From: Duganella sp. CF402
GTDB taxonomy: Bacteria > Pseudomonadota > Gammaproteobacteria > Burkholderiales > Burkholderiaceae_D
Assembly: GCF_900109645.1 (NCBI RefSeq)
Contig: NZ_FOBG01000001.1
Coordinates: 1,550,001 to 1,614,000, forward strand
Reading direction: 5' to 3'
Length of the DNA stretch: 64,000 bases
Below are positions 39,204 to 48,646 of the stretch, in pieces; the first letter of the stretch is position 1; the number at the start of each line of letters is the position of its first letter. The notes below the pieces were generated by a model. The model saw only the letters and a program-made list of their open reading frames with translations. It was not told the origin of the DNA and ran no database searches. The position numbers and the translations under genes are program-made.

Positions 39204-40025
39204 ATGTCTATTTCCATTAAAACCGCCGAAGATATCGAAGGCATGCGCGTAGCCGGTCGCCTCGGCTCCGAAGTGCTGGACTACATCACCCCCTTCGTCA
39301 AGGCCGGCGTCACCACCGGCGAACTGGATCGCCTGTGCCACGAATACATGGTCAACGTGCAGGGCACCATCCCGGCGCCGCTGAACTACTGCCCGCCGGG
39401 CTACACGCCCTACCCTAAAGCCATCTGCACCTCGGTCAACGACGTGATCTGCCACGGCATCCCGGGCGACAAGGTGCTGAAGAACGGCGACGTGGTCAAC
39501 CTCGACATCACCGTCATCAAGGACGGCTACCACGGCGACAACAGCCGCATGTTCTTTATCGGCGAGCCGTCGATCATGGCCAAGCGCCTGTCCGAGATCA
39601 CCTACGAGTGCATGTGGCTGGGCATCCAGCAAGTCAAGCCGGGCGCTTTTCTGGGCGACATCGGCCACGCCATCCAGCAGCACGCCGAAAAAGCCGGCTA
39701 CAGCGTGGTGCGCGAGTTCTGCGGCCACGGCATCGGCAAAGTGTTCCATGAAGAGCCGCAGGTGCTGCACTACGGTAAACCGGGCACCGGCGTCAAGCTG
39801 GAAACCGGCATGATCTTCACCATCGAGCCGATGATCAACGCCGGCCGCCGCGAGATCCGCGAAATGAACGACGGCTGGACCATCAAAACCAAGGACCGCA
39901 GCCTGTCGGCCCAGTGGGAACACATGATCCTGGTCACCGAGACCGGCTATGAAGTGCTGACCCTGTCGGCCGGCAGCCCGCCGCCGCCGGCGTTTATCAC
40001 TGGCGCAGCTGCCAAGGCAGCCTAA
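39204..40025 (+). CDS. map: Methionine aminopeptidase, type I
   Basis: 273-residue metalloprotease removing N-terminal Met from nascent proteins. Metal ligands are in VNLDITVIKDGYHGDNSR (two Asp), CGHGIGKVFHEEP (His), FTIEPMI (Glu) and SAQWEHMILV (Glu). ATG 39204 starts MSISIKTAEDIEGMR, the conserved N-terminus. It precedes glnD by 3 bases. Its position opposite rpsB is common in betaproteobacteria. Confidence 0.96.
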   Translation: MSISIKTAEDIEGMRVAGRLGSEVLDYITPFVKAGVTTGELDRLCHEYMVNVQGTIPAPLNYCPPGYTPYPKAICTSVNDVICHGIPGDKVLKNGDVVNLDITVIKDGYHGDNSRMFFIGEPSIMAKRLSEITYECMWLGIQQVKPGAFLGDIGHAIQQHAEKAGYSVVREFCGHGIGKVFHEEPQVLHYGKPGTGVKLETGMIFTIEPMINAGRREIREMNDGWTIKTKDRSLSAQWEHMILVTETGYEVLTLSAGSPPPPAFITGAAAKAA

Positions 40026-40028
40026 ACC

Positions 40029-42611
40029 GTGAACGCGGCCGTGATGAAGCAGGAACTGCGCGACCAGCTCAAGCGTCAGCTCAAGGCTGACCGCCAGGTG
40101 GTGATTGCCGCTTTCAAGGAAGACGGCAAGCCCGAGAAACTGCTGCGCAGCCTGCGCCAGAGCGTGGATGCGGTGCTGACCACGGCCTGGCACGCGGCCG
40201 GCCTGCCCGAACAAACCGCGCTGGTCGGCGTGGGCGGCTACGGCCGGGGCGAACTGTTCCCCCATTCCGACGTCGACCTGCTGATCCTGCTGGAACAGGC
40301 GCCCGACGCCGACACCACCGCCAAGCTGGAAGAACTGGTGCAACTGCTGTGGGACCTGGGCCTCGAGATCGGTCACAGCATCCGCACGGTGGACGAATGC
40401 CTGAGCGAGTCGGCGGCCGACATCACGGTGCAAACCAGCCTGCTCGAAGCGCGCATCATCTGCGGCGACGAGCAATTGTTCCAGCAACTGGAGCAGCGCT
40501 ACGCGGCGGCGATGGACCCGCGCGCCTTCTTCCACGCCAAGGTGCTGGAAATGAAGCAGCGCCACGCCAAGTATGAAGACACGGCCTTCAGCCTGGAGCC
40601 GAACTGCAAGGAAAGCCCGGGCGGCCTGCGCGACCTGCAAGTGATCCTGTGGCTGGTGAAAGCCTCCGGCCTGGCCAACTCGTGGCGCACGCTGGCCACC
40701 AGCGGCCTGATCACGCAGACCGAAGCCAAGCAGCTGATGGAAAAGGAACGCGCCTTCAAGGACATCCGCGTGCGCCTGCATTTGCATGCGGGCCGGCGCG
40801 AAGACCGGCTGGTGTTCGACGTGCAGACCGCCATTGCCGAATCGCTGGGCCTGACCGCCACCGGCAGCGGCGTCCACATGCGCCGCGCCAGCGAATACCT
40901 GATGCAGCGCTACTACTGGGCCGCCAAGACCGTCACGCAACTGAATACCATCCTGCTGCAGAACATCGAGGAACGGCTGTTCCCGCAATCGGGCGAAGCG
41001 GTGCGCATCAACGAGCGCTTCAACGATGTGAACGGCCTGATCGACATCGCCGAGGACGACACCTTCGAGAAAACGCCGTCGGCCATGCTGGAAATCTTCC
41101 TGCTGATGACCGAGCGCCCGGCACTGAAAGGCATGACCGCGCGCGCCACCCGCGCGCTGTGGCACGAACGCTTCAAGATCGATGCGGCGTTCCGCGCCGA
41201 TCCGGCCAACCGCGCGCTGTTCCTGCGCATCATGCAGGCGCCGGTCGGCATCATCCACGCGCTGCGCCGCATGAACGACCTGTCGATCCTGGGCCGCTAC
41301 CTGCCCAACTTCCGCAAGATCGTCGGCCAGATGCAGCACGACCTGTTCCACGTCTACACGGTCGACCAGCACATCCTGATGGTGGTGCGCAATATGCGCC
41401 GCTTCACGATGGCCGAGCACGCGCACGAATACCCGTTCTGCAGCCAGCTGATGGCCAACTTCGGCCAGCCGTGGGTGCTGTTCCTGGCCGCGCTGTTCCA
41501 TGACATCGCCAAGGGCCGCGGCGGCGACCACTCGCAGCTGGGCATGGCCGACGCCGAGCAGTTCTGCCGCGAGCACGGCATGAGCGACGAGGACACCGAA
41601 CTGGTGGTGTTCCTGGTGCAGAACCACCTGACCATGTCGCAAGTGGCGCAGAAGCAGGACTTGTCCGATCCGGACGTGATCCAGGCCTTCGCCAAGGTGG
41701 TGGGCGACGAGCGCCACCTGACCGGCCTGTACCTGCTGACCGTGGCCGACATACGCGGCACCAGCCCGAAAGTCTGGAACGCGTGGAAGGCCAAGCTGCT
41801 GGAAGACCTCTACAAGATCACCCTGCGCGTACTGGGCGGCGAGGAACACAGCGCCGACAACGAACTGCGCAACCGCCAGCAGGAAGCGCTGGCCACGCTG
41901 CGCCTGTACGGCCTGGAAGCCGACGCCCACGAAGCCTTCTGGCAGCAGCTGGACGTGGCCTACTTCCTGCGCCACGACGCCTCCGACATCGCCTGGCAAA
42001 CGCGCGCGCTGTACGAGCGTTTCAACAGCGAGCAGCCGGTGGTGAAATGCCGCCTGGCGCCGATCGGCGAAGGCTTGCAGATCGCGGTCTACATCAAGGA
42101 CCAGCCGGACCTGTTCGCGCGCATCTGCAGCTATTTCGACCGCAAGAACTTCTCCATCCTCGACGCCAAGATCCACACCACGCGCCACGGCTACGCGCTG
42201 GACACCTTCCTGGTCACCGAGCAAAACTTCGCCAAGAGCTACCGCGACATCATCAGCCTGATCGAGCACGAGCTGTGCGGCCTGCTGACCTCGCAGGAGC
42301 CGCTGCCGACGCCGGGCAAGGGCCGTTTGTCGCGCCTGTCGCGCACCTTCCCGATCCAGCCGACGGTCGATCTGCGGCCGGACGAGCGCGGTCAATACTA
42401 CCTGCTGTCGGTGGCCGCCAACGACCGCACCGGCCTGCTGTATTCAATCGCCAATGTGCTCTCCAAGTACCATATCAACCTGCACACGGCCAAGGTCATG
42501 ACCCTGGGCGAGCGCGTGGAAGACGTGTTCCTGATCGACGGCGCGGCGCTCAACAACGCCCGCAACCAGATCCAGCTGGAAACCGACCTGCTGGACGCCA
42601 TCAAGGTCTAA
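40029..42611 (+). CDS. glnD: Bifunctional uridylyltransferase / uridylyl-removing enzyme GlnD
   Basis: 860-residue nitrogen sensor that modifies PII proteins according to glutamine. The N-terminal nucleotidyltransferase motif [19 protein letters not shown] is at about residues 67-85; the central HD hydrolase domain has [17 protein letters not shown] near residue 490; two ACT domains (about 690-770 and 800-858) bind glutamine. The GTG at 40029 is used; an in-frame ATG at 40044 is an alternative. Its nearness to a urea operon is notable, since urea uptake is usually nitrogen-controlled. Confidence 0.95.
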   Translation: MNAAVMKQELRDQLKRQLKADRQVVIAAFKEDGKPEKLLRSLRQSVDAVLTTAWHAAGLPEQTALVGVGGYGRGELFPHSDVDLLILLEQAPDADTTAKLEELVQLLWDLGLEIGHSIRTVDECLSESAADITVQTSLLEARIICGDEQLFQQLEQRYAAAMDPRAFFHAKVLEMKQRHAKYEDTAFSLEPNCKESPGGLRDLQVILWLVKASGLANSWRTLATSGLITQTEAKQLMEKERAFKDIRVRLHLHAGRREDRLVFDVQTAIAESLGLTATGSGVHMRRASEYLMQRYYWAAKTVTQLNTILLQNIEERLFPQSGEAVRINERFNDVNGLIDIAEDDTFEKTPSAMLEIFLLMTERPALKGMTARATRALWHERFKIDAAFRADPANRALFLRIMQAPVGIIHALRRMNDLSILGRYLPNFRKIVGQMQHDLFHVYTVDQHILMVVRNMRRFTMAEHAHEYPFCSQLMANFGQPWVLFLAALFHDIAKGRGGDHSQLGMADAEQFCREHGMSDEDTELVVFLVQNHLTMSQVAQKQDLSDPDVIQAFAKVVGDERHLTGLYLLTVADIRGTSPKVWNAWKAKLLEDLYKITLRVLGGEEHSADNELRNRQQEALATLRLYGLEADAHEAFWQQLDVAYFLRHDASDIAWQTRALYERFNSEQPVVKCRLAPIGEGLQIAVYIKDQPDLFARICSYFDRKNFSILDAKIHTTRHGYALDTFLVTEQNFAKSYRDIISLIEHELCGLLTSQEPLPTPGKGRLSRLSRTFPIQPTVDLRPDERGQYYLLSVAANDRTGLLYSIANVLSKYHINLHTAKVMTLGERVEDVFLIDGAALNNARNQIQLETDLLDAIKV

Positions 42612-42632
42612 CCCGTTTTAAAGAGTTACTAA

Positions 42633-43382
42633 ATGTCTGAAGAATTACTCCGCCTGTCCAAGCGCATGTCCGAACTGGGCCTGTGCTCGCGCCGCGAGGC
42701 CGACGAATGGATCGCACGCGGCTGGGTCCGCGTCGATGGCAAAGTCGTGTCCGAACTGGGCACCAAGATCTACCCGAGCCAGAAAGTCACCGTGGAACGC
42801 CAGGCCGCCGCCGAGCAATCGAAGCGGGTGACCATCATCATCAACAAGCCGATGGGCTACGTCAGCGGCCAGGCCGAGGACGGCTACCAGCCGGCCGTGG
42901 TGCTGATCAAGCCGGAAAACCGCTGGCCCGAGGATCCGTCGCCCGAGATGTTCCATCCGACGCAGCTGCGTTCGCTGGTGCCGGCCGGCCGCCTCGACAT
43001 CGACTCGGTCGGCATGCTGGTGCTGACCCAGGACGGCCGCGTGGCCAAGCACCTGATCGGCGAAACCACCGAGGTCGACAAGGAATACCTGGTGCGCGTC
43101 GAGTACACCAAGCCGGGCAAGCTGCCCGACAGCGACCTGAAAAAACTCAACCACGGCCTGTGGATGGACGGCAAACCGCTGCTGCCGGCCAAGGTGCGCT
43201 GGCAAAACGACGACCAGCTCAGCTTCACGCTGAAGGAAGGCAAGAAGCGCCAGATCCGCCGCATGTGCGAAATGGTCGGCCTGAAGGTGGTCGGCCTGAA
43301 GCGGGTGCGCATCGGCAAAGTGAAACTGGGTGATCTGCCGGTCGGCCAATGGCGCTATTTGCGTCCCGACGAGCGCTTCTGA
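42633..43382 (+). CDS. Pseudouridine synthase, RsuA/RluB/E/F family
   Basis: 249 residues. An N-terminal S4 RNA-binding domain (LSKRMSELGLCSRREADEWI) is followed by the catalytic domain with PAGRLDIDSVGMLVLTQDG, which contains the catalytic Asp (RLD), and the C-terminal EGKKRQIRRMCEMVGL motif. The closest pattern is RluF (23S rRNA U2604), but the subfamily target is not certain. It follows glnD by 21 bases. Confidence 0.9.
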   Translation: MSEELLRLSKRMSELGLCSRREADEWIARGWVRVDGKVVSELGTKIYPSQKVTVERQAAAEQSKRVTIIINKPMGYVSGQAEDGYQPAVVLIKPENRWPEDPSPEMFHPTQLRSLVPAGRLDIDSVGMLVLTQDGRVAKHLIGETTEVDKEYLVRVEYTKPGKLPDSDLKKLNHGLWMDGKPLLPAKVRWQNDDQLSFTLKEGKKRQIRRMCEMVGLKVVGLKRVRIGKVKLGDLPVGQWRYLRPDERF

Positions 43383-43495
43383 ACCACACGAAATCAAATA
43401 TTCTTGCCTTTTTGCAAGCCAAAACCGCGAATCCGCTGTAAACTAAGTGGATCGACCTCGCATTGCAGAAGTCATTATCAAAGAGATATGCCGTC

Positions 43496-44266
43496 GTGAA
43501 CGATCCAATACCAAATGAATTTCGCCGCGGGCCTCCCACCCTAAAAGACGCTGTGGAGCCAATCGCGACGGGTTCGAACCCGCACGACATGACCGATGAA
43601 CATGACATCGGTGATGCCCTGACCGCGCTCGCAGAATCCGGCGAGCCCGTGTCGATTTATCCGACCTCCTCCACCAACGTGGTGATGGCGCGCATCCGCT
43701 CGGTTGATCCGGAAAACCCCTACTTCGTGCTGGAACTGAACGAAGGCGAATTCCTGCCGCCAGGCGCCGCCACCTTTGTCGCCTGGCTGCGTTCGGCCAA
43801 GATCCAGTTCAACCTGAATTCGGACACCTGGACTTCGTTGCCGGAACAGCCGACCTTGCTGCAACTGGAATTCCCGCTCAAGTGCATGGTGCTCAACCGC
43901 CGCTCGTCGGCGCGGCTGGAAACGCCGCTGGGCGTGTACTATATGGCCTCCTTCGTCATGAATGGCAAGCCGTACGAGCTGCAGCTGTACGACTTCTCGG
44001 CCGGCGGCGTTGGCATGCGCGCCGCGCCGCGCGACGCGGTCGGCCTGCACGTCGGCAAAAAGCTGCAACGCGTGCGGCTGGAACTGGGGCCGGACTCCGT
44101 GATGATCGCCGACCTTGAAGTGCGCCTGTCGCGCACTTTCCGCTCCTTCCTGCTGGGTGAGCAGGTGCAGATCGGCTGCCAGTTCGCCAACCTGTCGCCG
44201 GCAATGGAAGAAGAACTCAAGCGCTTGCTCGACAAGCTGAACTCCAGCAAGCAGCGCTTCGGGTAA
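43496..44266 (+). CDS. YcgR-like flagellar brake / PilZ protein
   Basis: About 256 residues: N-terminal YcgR domain (SIYPTSSTNVVMARIRSVD onward) and C-terminal PilZ domain. The c-di-GMP motifs are RRSSARLE (RxxxR) and DFSAGGVG (DxSxxG). Binding of c-di-GMP normally lets YcgR slow flagellar rotation. GTG 43496 is chosen as AAGAGA lies 9 bases upstream; a TTG at 43463 gives a longer form. A strong terminator follows. Confidence 0.85.
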   Translation: MNDPIPNEFRRGPPTLKDAVEPIATGSNPHDMTDEHDIGDALTALAESGEPVSIYPTSSTNVVMARIRSVDPENPYFVLELNEGEFLPPGAATFVAWLRSAKIQFNLNSDTWTSLPEQPTLLQLEFPLKCMVLNRRSSARLETPLGVYYMASFVMNGKPYELQLYDFSAGGVGMRAAPRDAVGLHVGKKLQRVRLELGPDSVMIADLEVRLSRTFRSFLLGEQVQIGCQFANLSPAMEEELKRLLDKLNSSKQRFG

Positions 44267-44299
44267 ATCAGCATCGCCGCATAGGCATATTCCTTGCTT

Positions 44300-44331
44300 A
44301 AAAAGCAGCTAGTTCACTAGCTGCTTTTTTT
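44300..44331 (+). terminator. Intrinsic terminator abutting the sensor kinase start
   Basis: AAAAAGCAGCTAGT (44300-44313) pairs with ACTAGCTGCTTTTT (44316-44329), then more T up to 44331. It ends the YcgR transcript. The ATG of the next gene is the very next base, leaving no room for a ribosome binding site. Confidence 0.85.
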
Positions 44332-47300
44332 ATGACCACAACTCAGCGCATCGTCAAAATCCGGCGCGATTACAACACCTGGGTGGCCAACGAAACCATC
44401 GAGGATTACGCGCTGCGCTACACGCCGCGCGCGTTCCGCCGCTGGTCGGTGTTTCGCGTATCGAACACGGCGTTCGGCGCGATTTCGTTTTTGGTGCTGG
44501 AAGCGATCGGCGGCACCATCACCGTCAACTACGGCTTCATCAACGCGCTGTGGGCCATCATGGCGGTGGGCCTGATCATCTTCCTCACCGGCCTGCCGAT
44601 CAGCTACTACGCGGCGCGCTACGGCGTCGACATGGACTTGCTGACGCGCGGCGCCGGCTTCGGCTACATCGGCTCGACGATATCGTCGTTCGTCTACGCC
44701 TCGTTCACCTTCATCCTGTTTGCGCTGGAAGCGGCCATCATGGCCTACGCGCTGGAACTGTATTTCGGGCTGCCGCTATGGATAGGCTACATGGTGAGCG
44801 CGCTGATCGTGATTCCGCTGGTGACGCACGGCGTCACGCTGATCTCGCGTATCCAGATGCTGACGCAGCCGGTGTGGCTGATCCTGATGGCCCTGCCCTT
44901 CATCGCGATATTCCTCAAACGCCCGGAACTGCCGGCGCAATTGCTGGACTACGCCGGCCGCGAAGGCACGCACGGCCACTTCAATGTGTTGATGTTCGGC
45001 GCGGCGACGGCGGTGGGCGTGGCGCTGATTACGCAGATTGGCGAACAGGTCGACTTCCTGCGCTTCATGCCGCAGCAGACCAAAGAGAACCGCCTGCGCT
45101 GGCACTTCGGCGTACTGATGGCGGGACCGGGCTGGATCCTGCTTGGCATCGCCAAGATGCTGGGTGGCGCGCTGCTGGCGTGGCTGTGCATCAGCAGCGC
45201 CATGCCGCTGGCGCAGGCGGTGAATCCGACCCATATGTACCTCGCCGGCTTTGGCCTTGTGTTCTCGCATCCGCAGGCGGCGCTGGCGGCGACCGCGCTG
45301 CTGGTGGTGGTGTCGCAGGTGAAGATCAACATGACCAACGCCTATGCCGGCTCGCTGGCGTGGTCCAACTTCTTCGCGCGCCTGACGCACAGCCATCCGG
45401 GACGCGTGGTGTGGGCGGTGTTCAACGCGCTGATCGCGGTGCTGCTGATGGAGCTGGACGTTTTTCAAGCGCTGGACCAGGTGCTGGGCCTGTACTCCAA
45501 TATCGCCATCTCGTGGATTACGGCGGTGGTGGCGGACCTGGTGATCAACAAGCCGCTGGGCCTCAGCCCGAAAGGCATTGAGTTCCGCCGCGCCTACCTG
45601 TACGACATCAACCCGGTTGGCGTGGGTGCGATGCTGCTGGCGTCCGCGCTGTCGGTGGCGGCGTTCATGGGCGTGTTCGGCGCGCAGGCGCAGGCCTTCT
45701 CCGCCTTCATCGCGCTGGTGACGGCGTTGGCAGCCTCGCCATTGATCGCCTTCGCCACACGCGGCAAGTACTACATCGCCCGCCCCGCCGAGACGCTGCA
45801 CAGCAAAACCTGCGTGATCTGCGAAAAAGAATACGAGGCCGACGACATGGCGCACTGCCCCGCCTATCAAGGCTCGATCTGCTCGCTGTGCTGCTGCCTC
45901 GATGCCCGCTGCAATGACACCTGCAAGCCGCATGCGCGCGTCGCCGTGCAATGGCAGGAAGCCATGCGCGCCATGCTGCCGCAATCGCTGTGGCGCTATC
46001 TGAGCAGCGGGCTTGGGCATTACCTGCTGCTGATGATCGTCACCGTGCTGTCGCTGGGCGCGCTGCTAGGACTGATCTACTACCACGAGCAATCGGTGCT
46101 GCCCGATGCGGCGCTGCTGCCGCAGTTGCAGCTGGTGTTCTTCAAAGTGTTTGCGGCGCTGCTGCTGTTGAGCGGCATCGTTGCGTGGTGGCTGGTGCTG
46201 ACCAGCGAGAGCCGCCGCGTGGCGCAGGAAGAATCCAACCGCCAAACCGGCCTGCTGACGCGCGAGATCGAGCTGCACCAGCAAACCGACGCCCAGCTGC
46301 AACAGGCCAAGCAGGCCGCCGATCTGGCGAATCAGGCCAAGAGTCGCTACATCGCCGGCATCAGCCACGAAATCCGCACGCCGCTCAATTCCATCCTCGG
46401 CTACGCACAGCTGCTGGACAACGATCCGGCGATTCCGGCGCACCGCCAGCAAGCCGTGCGTGTGATCCGCAACAGCGGCGAGCATTTGCTGTCGCTGATC
46501 GAGGGCACGCTTGATATCGCGCGCATCGAAAGCGGCAAGTTGAAGTTCGACATGAAGGAACTGGACTTCCCCGACTTCATCGGCCAGGTGGTACGCATGT
46601 TCGAACTGCAGGCTGCCAACAAGGGCCTGAGCTTCCGCTACGAACTGACTGGAAGCCTGCCGGATTGCGTGCGCGCCGACCGCAAGCGGCTGGGGCAGAT
46701 CCTGATCAACATCCTCGGCAACGCGGTCAAGTTCACCAGTCATGGTGGCATCGTCATGCGCTTGCAATATGCGCGCGAGATGGCGTCGTTTGAAATCGAG
46801 GACACCGGGCCGGGCATCCTGCAGGAAGAGATCGACCATATCTTCGAGCCATTCTCACGCGGCAGCGCCAGTGCGCACGCCAACGCCAGCGGCACCGGCC
46901 TTGGCTTGCCGATCGCGCGCATGCTGACGCAGCTGATGGGCGGCGAACTCAAAGTCCGCAGCTCCGCGCGCGGCAGTATTTTCCAAGTGCGCCTGTTCCT
47001 CCCTAGCGTGCATGTGCGCGATGCGCGCGGCGGCCAGGGCGCCGGTGGTGCTGGCGGCTCCGGCCGCGCCGGCGGACAGCGCCGTGAGCCGGCGCCGCAA
47101 CGCACCGGCTACCAAGGTGCGCGCCGCCGCATCCTTGTGGTCGACAACGAGCGCGTGGACCGTGAACTGCTGCTCAACATCCTGCAGCCGCTGGGCTTTG
47201 AAGTGGCGCAGGCCGAATCCGGCCTCGAATGCCTGGACCAATACGCCAGCTTCAAACCGGACCTGATCCTGATGGACTTGGCCATGCCCGGCATGGACGG

Positions 47301-47736
47301 TTGGGAAGCCAGCTACATCCTGCGCCGGCGCGAAATGTCGGTGACGCCCATCGCCATCGTCTCGGCCAACGCCTTCGACAAAGGCATGGAGAATCCAGCC
47401 GCCATCCGCGCCGAAGACTTCTTCGTCAAACCGGTGAACGTGAACGAACTGCTGGACTGGATAGGTGCGCGCCTGTCACTGGACTGGATCACACAAGCGC
47501 GCGAAGCACCGACCGCGCCCGCCGTGCCGCTCGAACTGGTGTTCCCGCCGGACGAGATCATGGCCGCGCTGCGCGAACTGGTACGCGTCGGCTACGTGCG
47601 CGGCATCCAGAAAAAACTCGACGAGATTGCGCCTCAGTACCCGCAATTCGCCAACACCATGCGCAACTTTGCCGCCCGCTTCCAGCTGGACGCGATGGCG
47701 GACTTTGTGAAAGAGAACAATGAACTTCAACACTGA
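44332..47736 (+). CDS. NCS1 permease-like hybrid sensor histidine kinase / response regulator
   Basis: 1134 residues in a rare layout. Residues 1-480 form a 12-segment permease domain resembling NCS1 nucleobase/cytosine transporters (RRWSVFRVSNTAFGAISF, LPISYYAARYGVDMDLLTRG). A cluster of about nine Cys at 494-537 (CVICEKEY, CSLCCCLDARCNDTC) follows, then two membrane segments, a short coiled coil, a HisKA domain (His679 in SHEIRTPLNS), HATPase (LINILGNAVKFT, GTGLGLPIARM), a Gly-rich linker and a receiver (Asp982 in LILMDLAMPG). By analogy to CbrA, transport-like binding of a nitrogen compound may control the kinase. Its response regulator overlaps its 3' end by 17 bases. Confidence 0.85.
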   Translation: MTTTQRIVKIRRDYNTWVANETIEDYALRYTPRAFRRWSVFRVSNTAFGAISFLVLEAIGGTITVNYGFINALWAIMAVGLIIFLTGLPISYYAARYGVDMDLLTRGAGFGYIGSTISSFVYASFTFILFALEAAIMAYALELYFGLPLWIGYMVSALIVIPLVTHGVTLISRIQMLTQPVWLILMALPFIAIFLKRPELPAQLLDYAGREGTHGHFNVLMFGAATAVGVALITQIGEQVDFLRFMPQQTKENRLRWHFGVLMAGPGWILLGIAKMLGGALLAWLCISSAMPLAQAVNPTHMYLAGFGLVFSHPQAALAATALLVVVSQVKINMTNAYAGSLAWSNFFARLTHSHPGRVVWAVFNALIAVLLMELDVFQALDQVLGLYSNIAISWITAVVADLVINKPLGLSPKGIEFRRAYLYDINPVGVGAMLLASALSVAAFMGVFGAQAQAFSAFIALVTALAASPLIAFATRGKYYIARPAETLHSKTCVICEKEYEADDMAHCPAYQGSICSLCCCLDARCNDTCKPHARVAVQWQEAMRAMLPQSLWRYLSSGLGHYLLLMIVTVLSLGALLGLIYYHEQSVLPDAALLPQLQLVFFKVFAALLLLSGIVAWWLVLTSESRRVAQEESNRQTGLLTREIELHQQTDAQLQQAKQAADLANQAKSRYIAGISHEIRTPLNSILGYAQLLDNDPAIPAHRQQAVRVIRNSGEHLLSLIEGTLDIARIESGKLKFDMKELDFPDFIGQVVRMFELQAANKGLSFRYELTGSLPDCVRADRKRLGQILINILGNAVKFTSHGGIVMRLQYAREMASFEIEDTGPGILQEEIDHIFEPFSRGSASAHANASGTGLGLPIARMLTQLMGGELKVRSSARGSIFQVRLFLPSVHVRDARGGQGAGGAGGSGRAGGQRREPAPQRTGYQGARRRILVVDNERVDRELLLNILQPLGFEVAQAESGLECLDQYASFKPDLILMDLAMPGMDGWEASYILRRREMSVTPIAIVSANAFDKGMENPAAIRAEDFFVKPVNVNELLDWIGARLSLDWITQAREAPTAPAVPLELVFPPDEIMAALRELVRVGYVRGIQKKLDEIAPQYPQFANTMRNFAARFQLDAMADFVKENNELQH

Positions 47737-48622
47737 AGCCGCCGTCGTGCTGGTGGTAGACGACGTGCCGGAAAACCTCGCCGTCCTGCACGATGCGCTC
47801 GACGAATCGGGCTACACCGTGCTGGTGGCGAACAGCGGCGAAACCGCCTTGATCCGCGCCGCCGAAGCGCAGCCGCACATCATCCTGCTGGACGCCGTCA
47901 TGCCGGGCATGGACGGCTTTGACACCTGCCGCCACCTGAAAGCCAACCTGGCCACGCGCCACATCCCGGTGGTCTTCATGACCGGCCTGACCGAGGCCGA
48001 ACACGTGGTGGCCGCCTTTGACGCTGGCGGCAACGACTACGTCACCAAACCGCTGCGCACCAGCGAAGTGTTGGCGCGCATCGCCTCGCACATGCAGACC
48101 GCGCGGCTGGTCGACCAGGCCCGCACTGCGCTGGACGCCTTCGGCAACGCCGTCATCGCCATGACGCCGCGCGACGGCAAGATCGTCTGGCAAACGCCGT
48201 TGGCGCGCACGCTGATGCAAGGTTATATGGTCGACGCCGAACTACCTGCATGGCTGCAGGCCACGCAACTGGCGCACAGCCAGGGCCAGTCGCACCCGCC
48301 GCTGACACTGCCACGCGGCAGCCGCCGCCTGATCTTCTCGGCGGCCGAGTTCAGTGAAAACGAACAATGGATGATCGTGCTGCGCGAAGAATCCGACACC
48401 GCGCAAATCGAAAAACTGATGGCTACCTTCAAGCTCACGCAGCGCGAATCCGAAGTGCTGAACTGGGTCATCAAGGGCAAGACTAACCGCGACATCGGCG
48501 ACATCCTCGGTACCAGCCCGCGCACCATCAACAAACACCTGGAACACGTGTTCGTGAAACTGGGTGTGGAAACGCGCACCTCCGCCGCTTCGGTAGCGAT
48601 GGCAAAAATGGAGCGTTCCTGA
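47720..48622 (+). CDS. Response regulator with LuxR-type HTH
   Basis: 300 residues: receiver domain about 9-125 (Asp58 in ILLDAVMPGMDG, Lys in YVTKPL), a middle PAS-like region (about 145-230), and a C-terminal LuxR/GerE HTH (LTQRESEVLNWVIKGKTNRDIGDIL). The gene starts inside the end of the hybrid kinase gene, so they form a coupled two-component system. The probable targets are the downstream genes, possibly the urea operon about 10 kb away; this is inferred from location only. Confidence 0.9.
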   Translation: MNFNTEAAVVLVVDDVPENLAVLHDALDESGYTVLVANSGETALIRAAEAQPHIILLDAVMPGMDGFDTCRHLKANLATRHIPVVFMTGLTEAEHVVAAFDAGGNDYVTKPLRTSEVLARIASHMQTARLVDQARTALDAFGNAVIAMTPRDGKIVWQTPLARTLMQGYMVDAELPAWLQATQLAHSQGQSHPPLTLPRGSRRLIFSAAEFSENEQWMIVLREESDTAQIEKLMATFKLTQRESEVLNWVIKGKTNRDIGDILGTSPRTINKHLEHVFVKLGVETRTSAASVAMAKMERS

Positions 48623-48646
48623 GCGATTTGTCATACACTTGCCTGT

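Noticed and set aside
39180..42395. Very long open frame (over 1000 codons) on the minus strand opposite map and glnD
   Set aside because: It is a shadow of GC-rich coding sequence; composition is rich in Arg, His, Gln and Val, no family motif is seen, and the plus-strand genes are certain.
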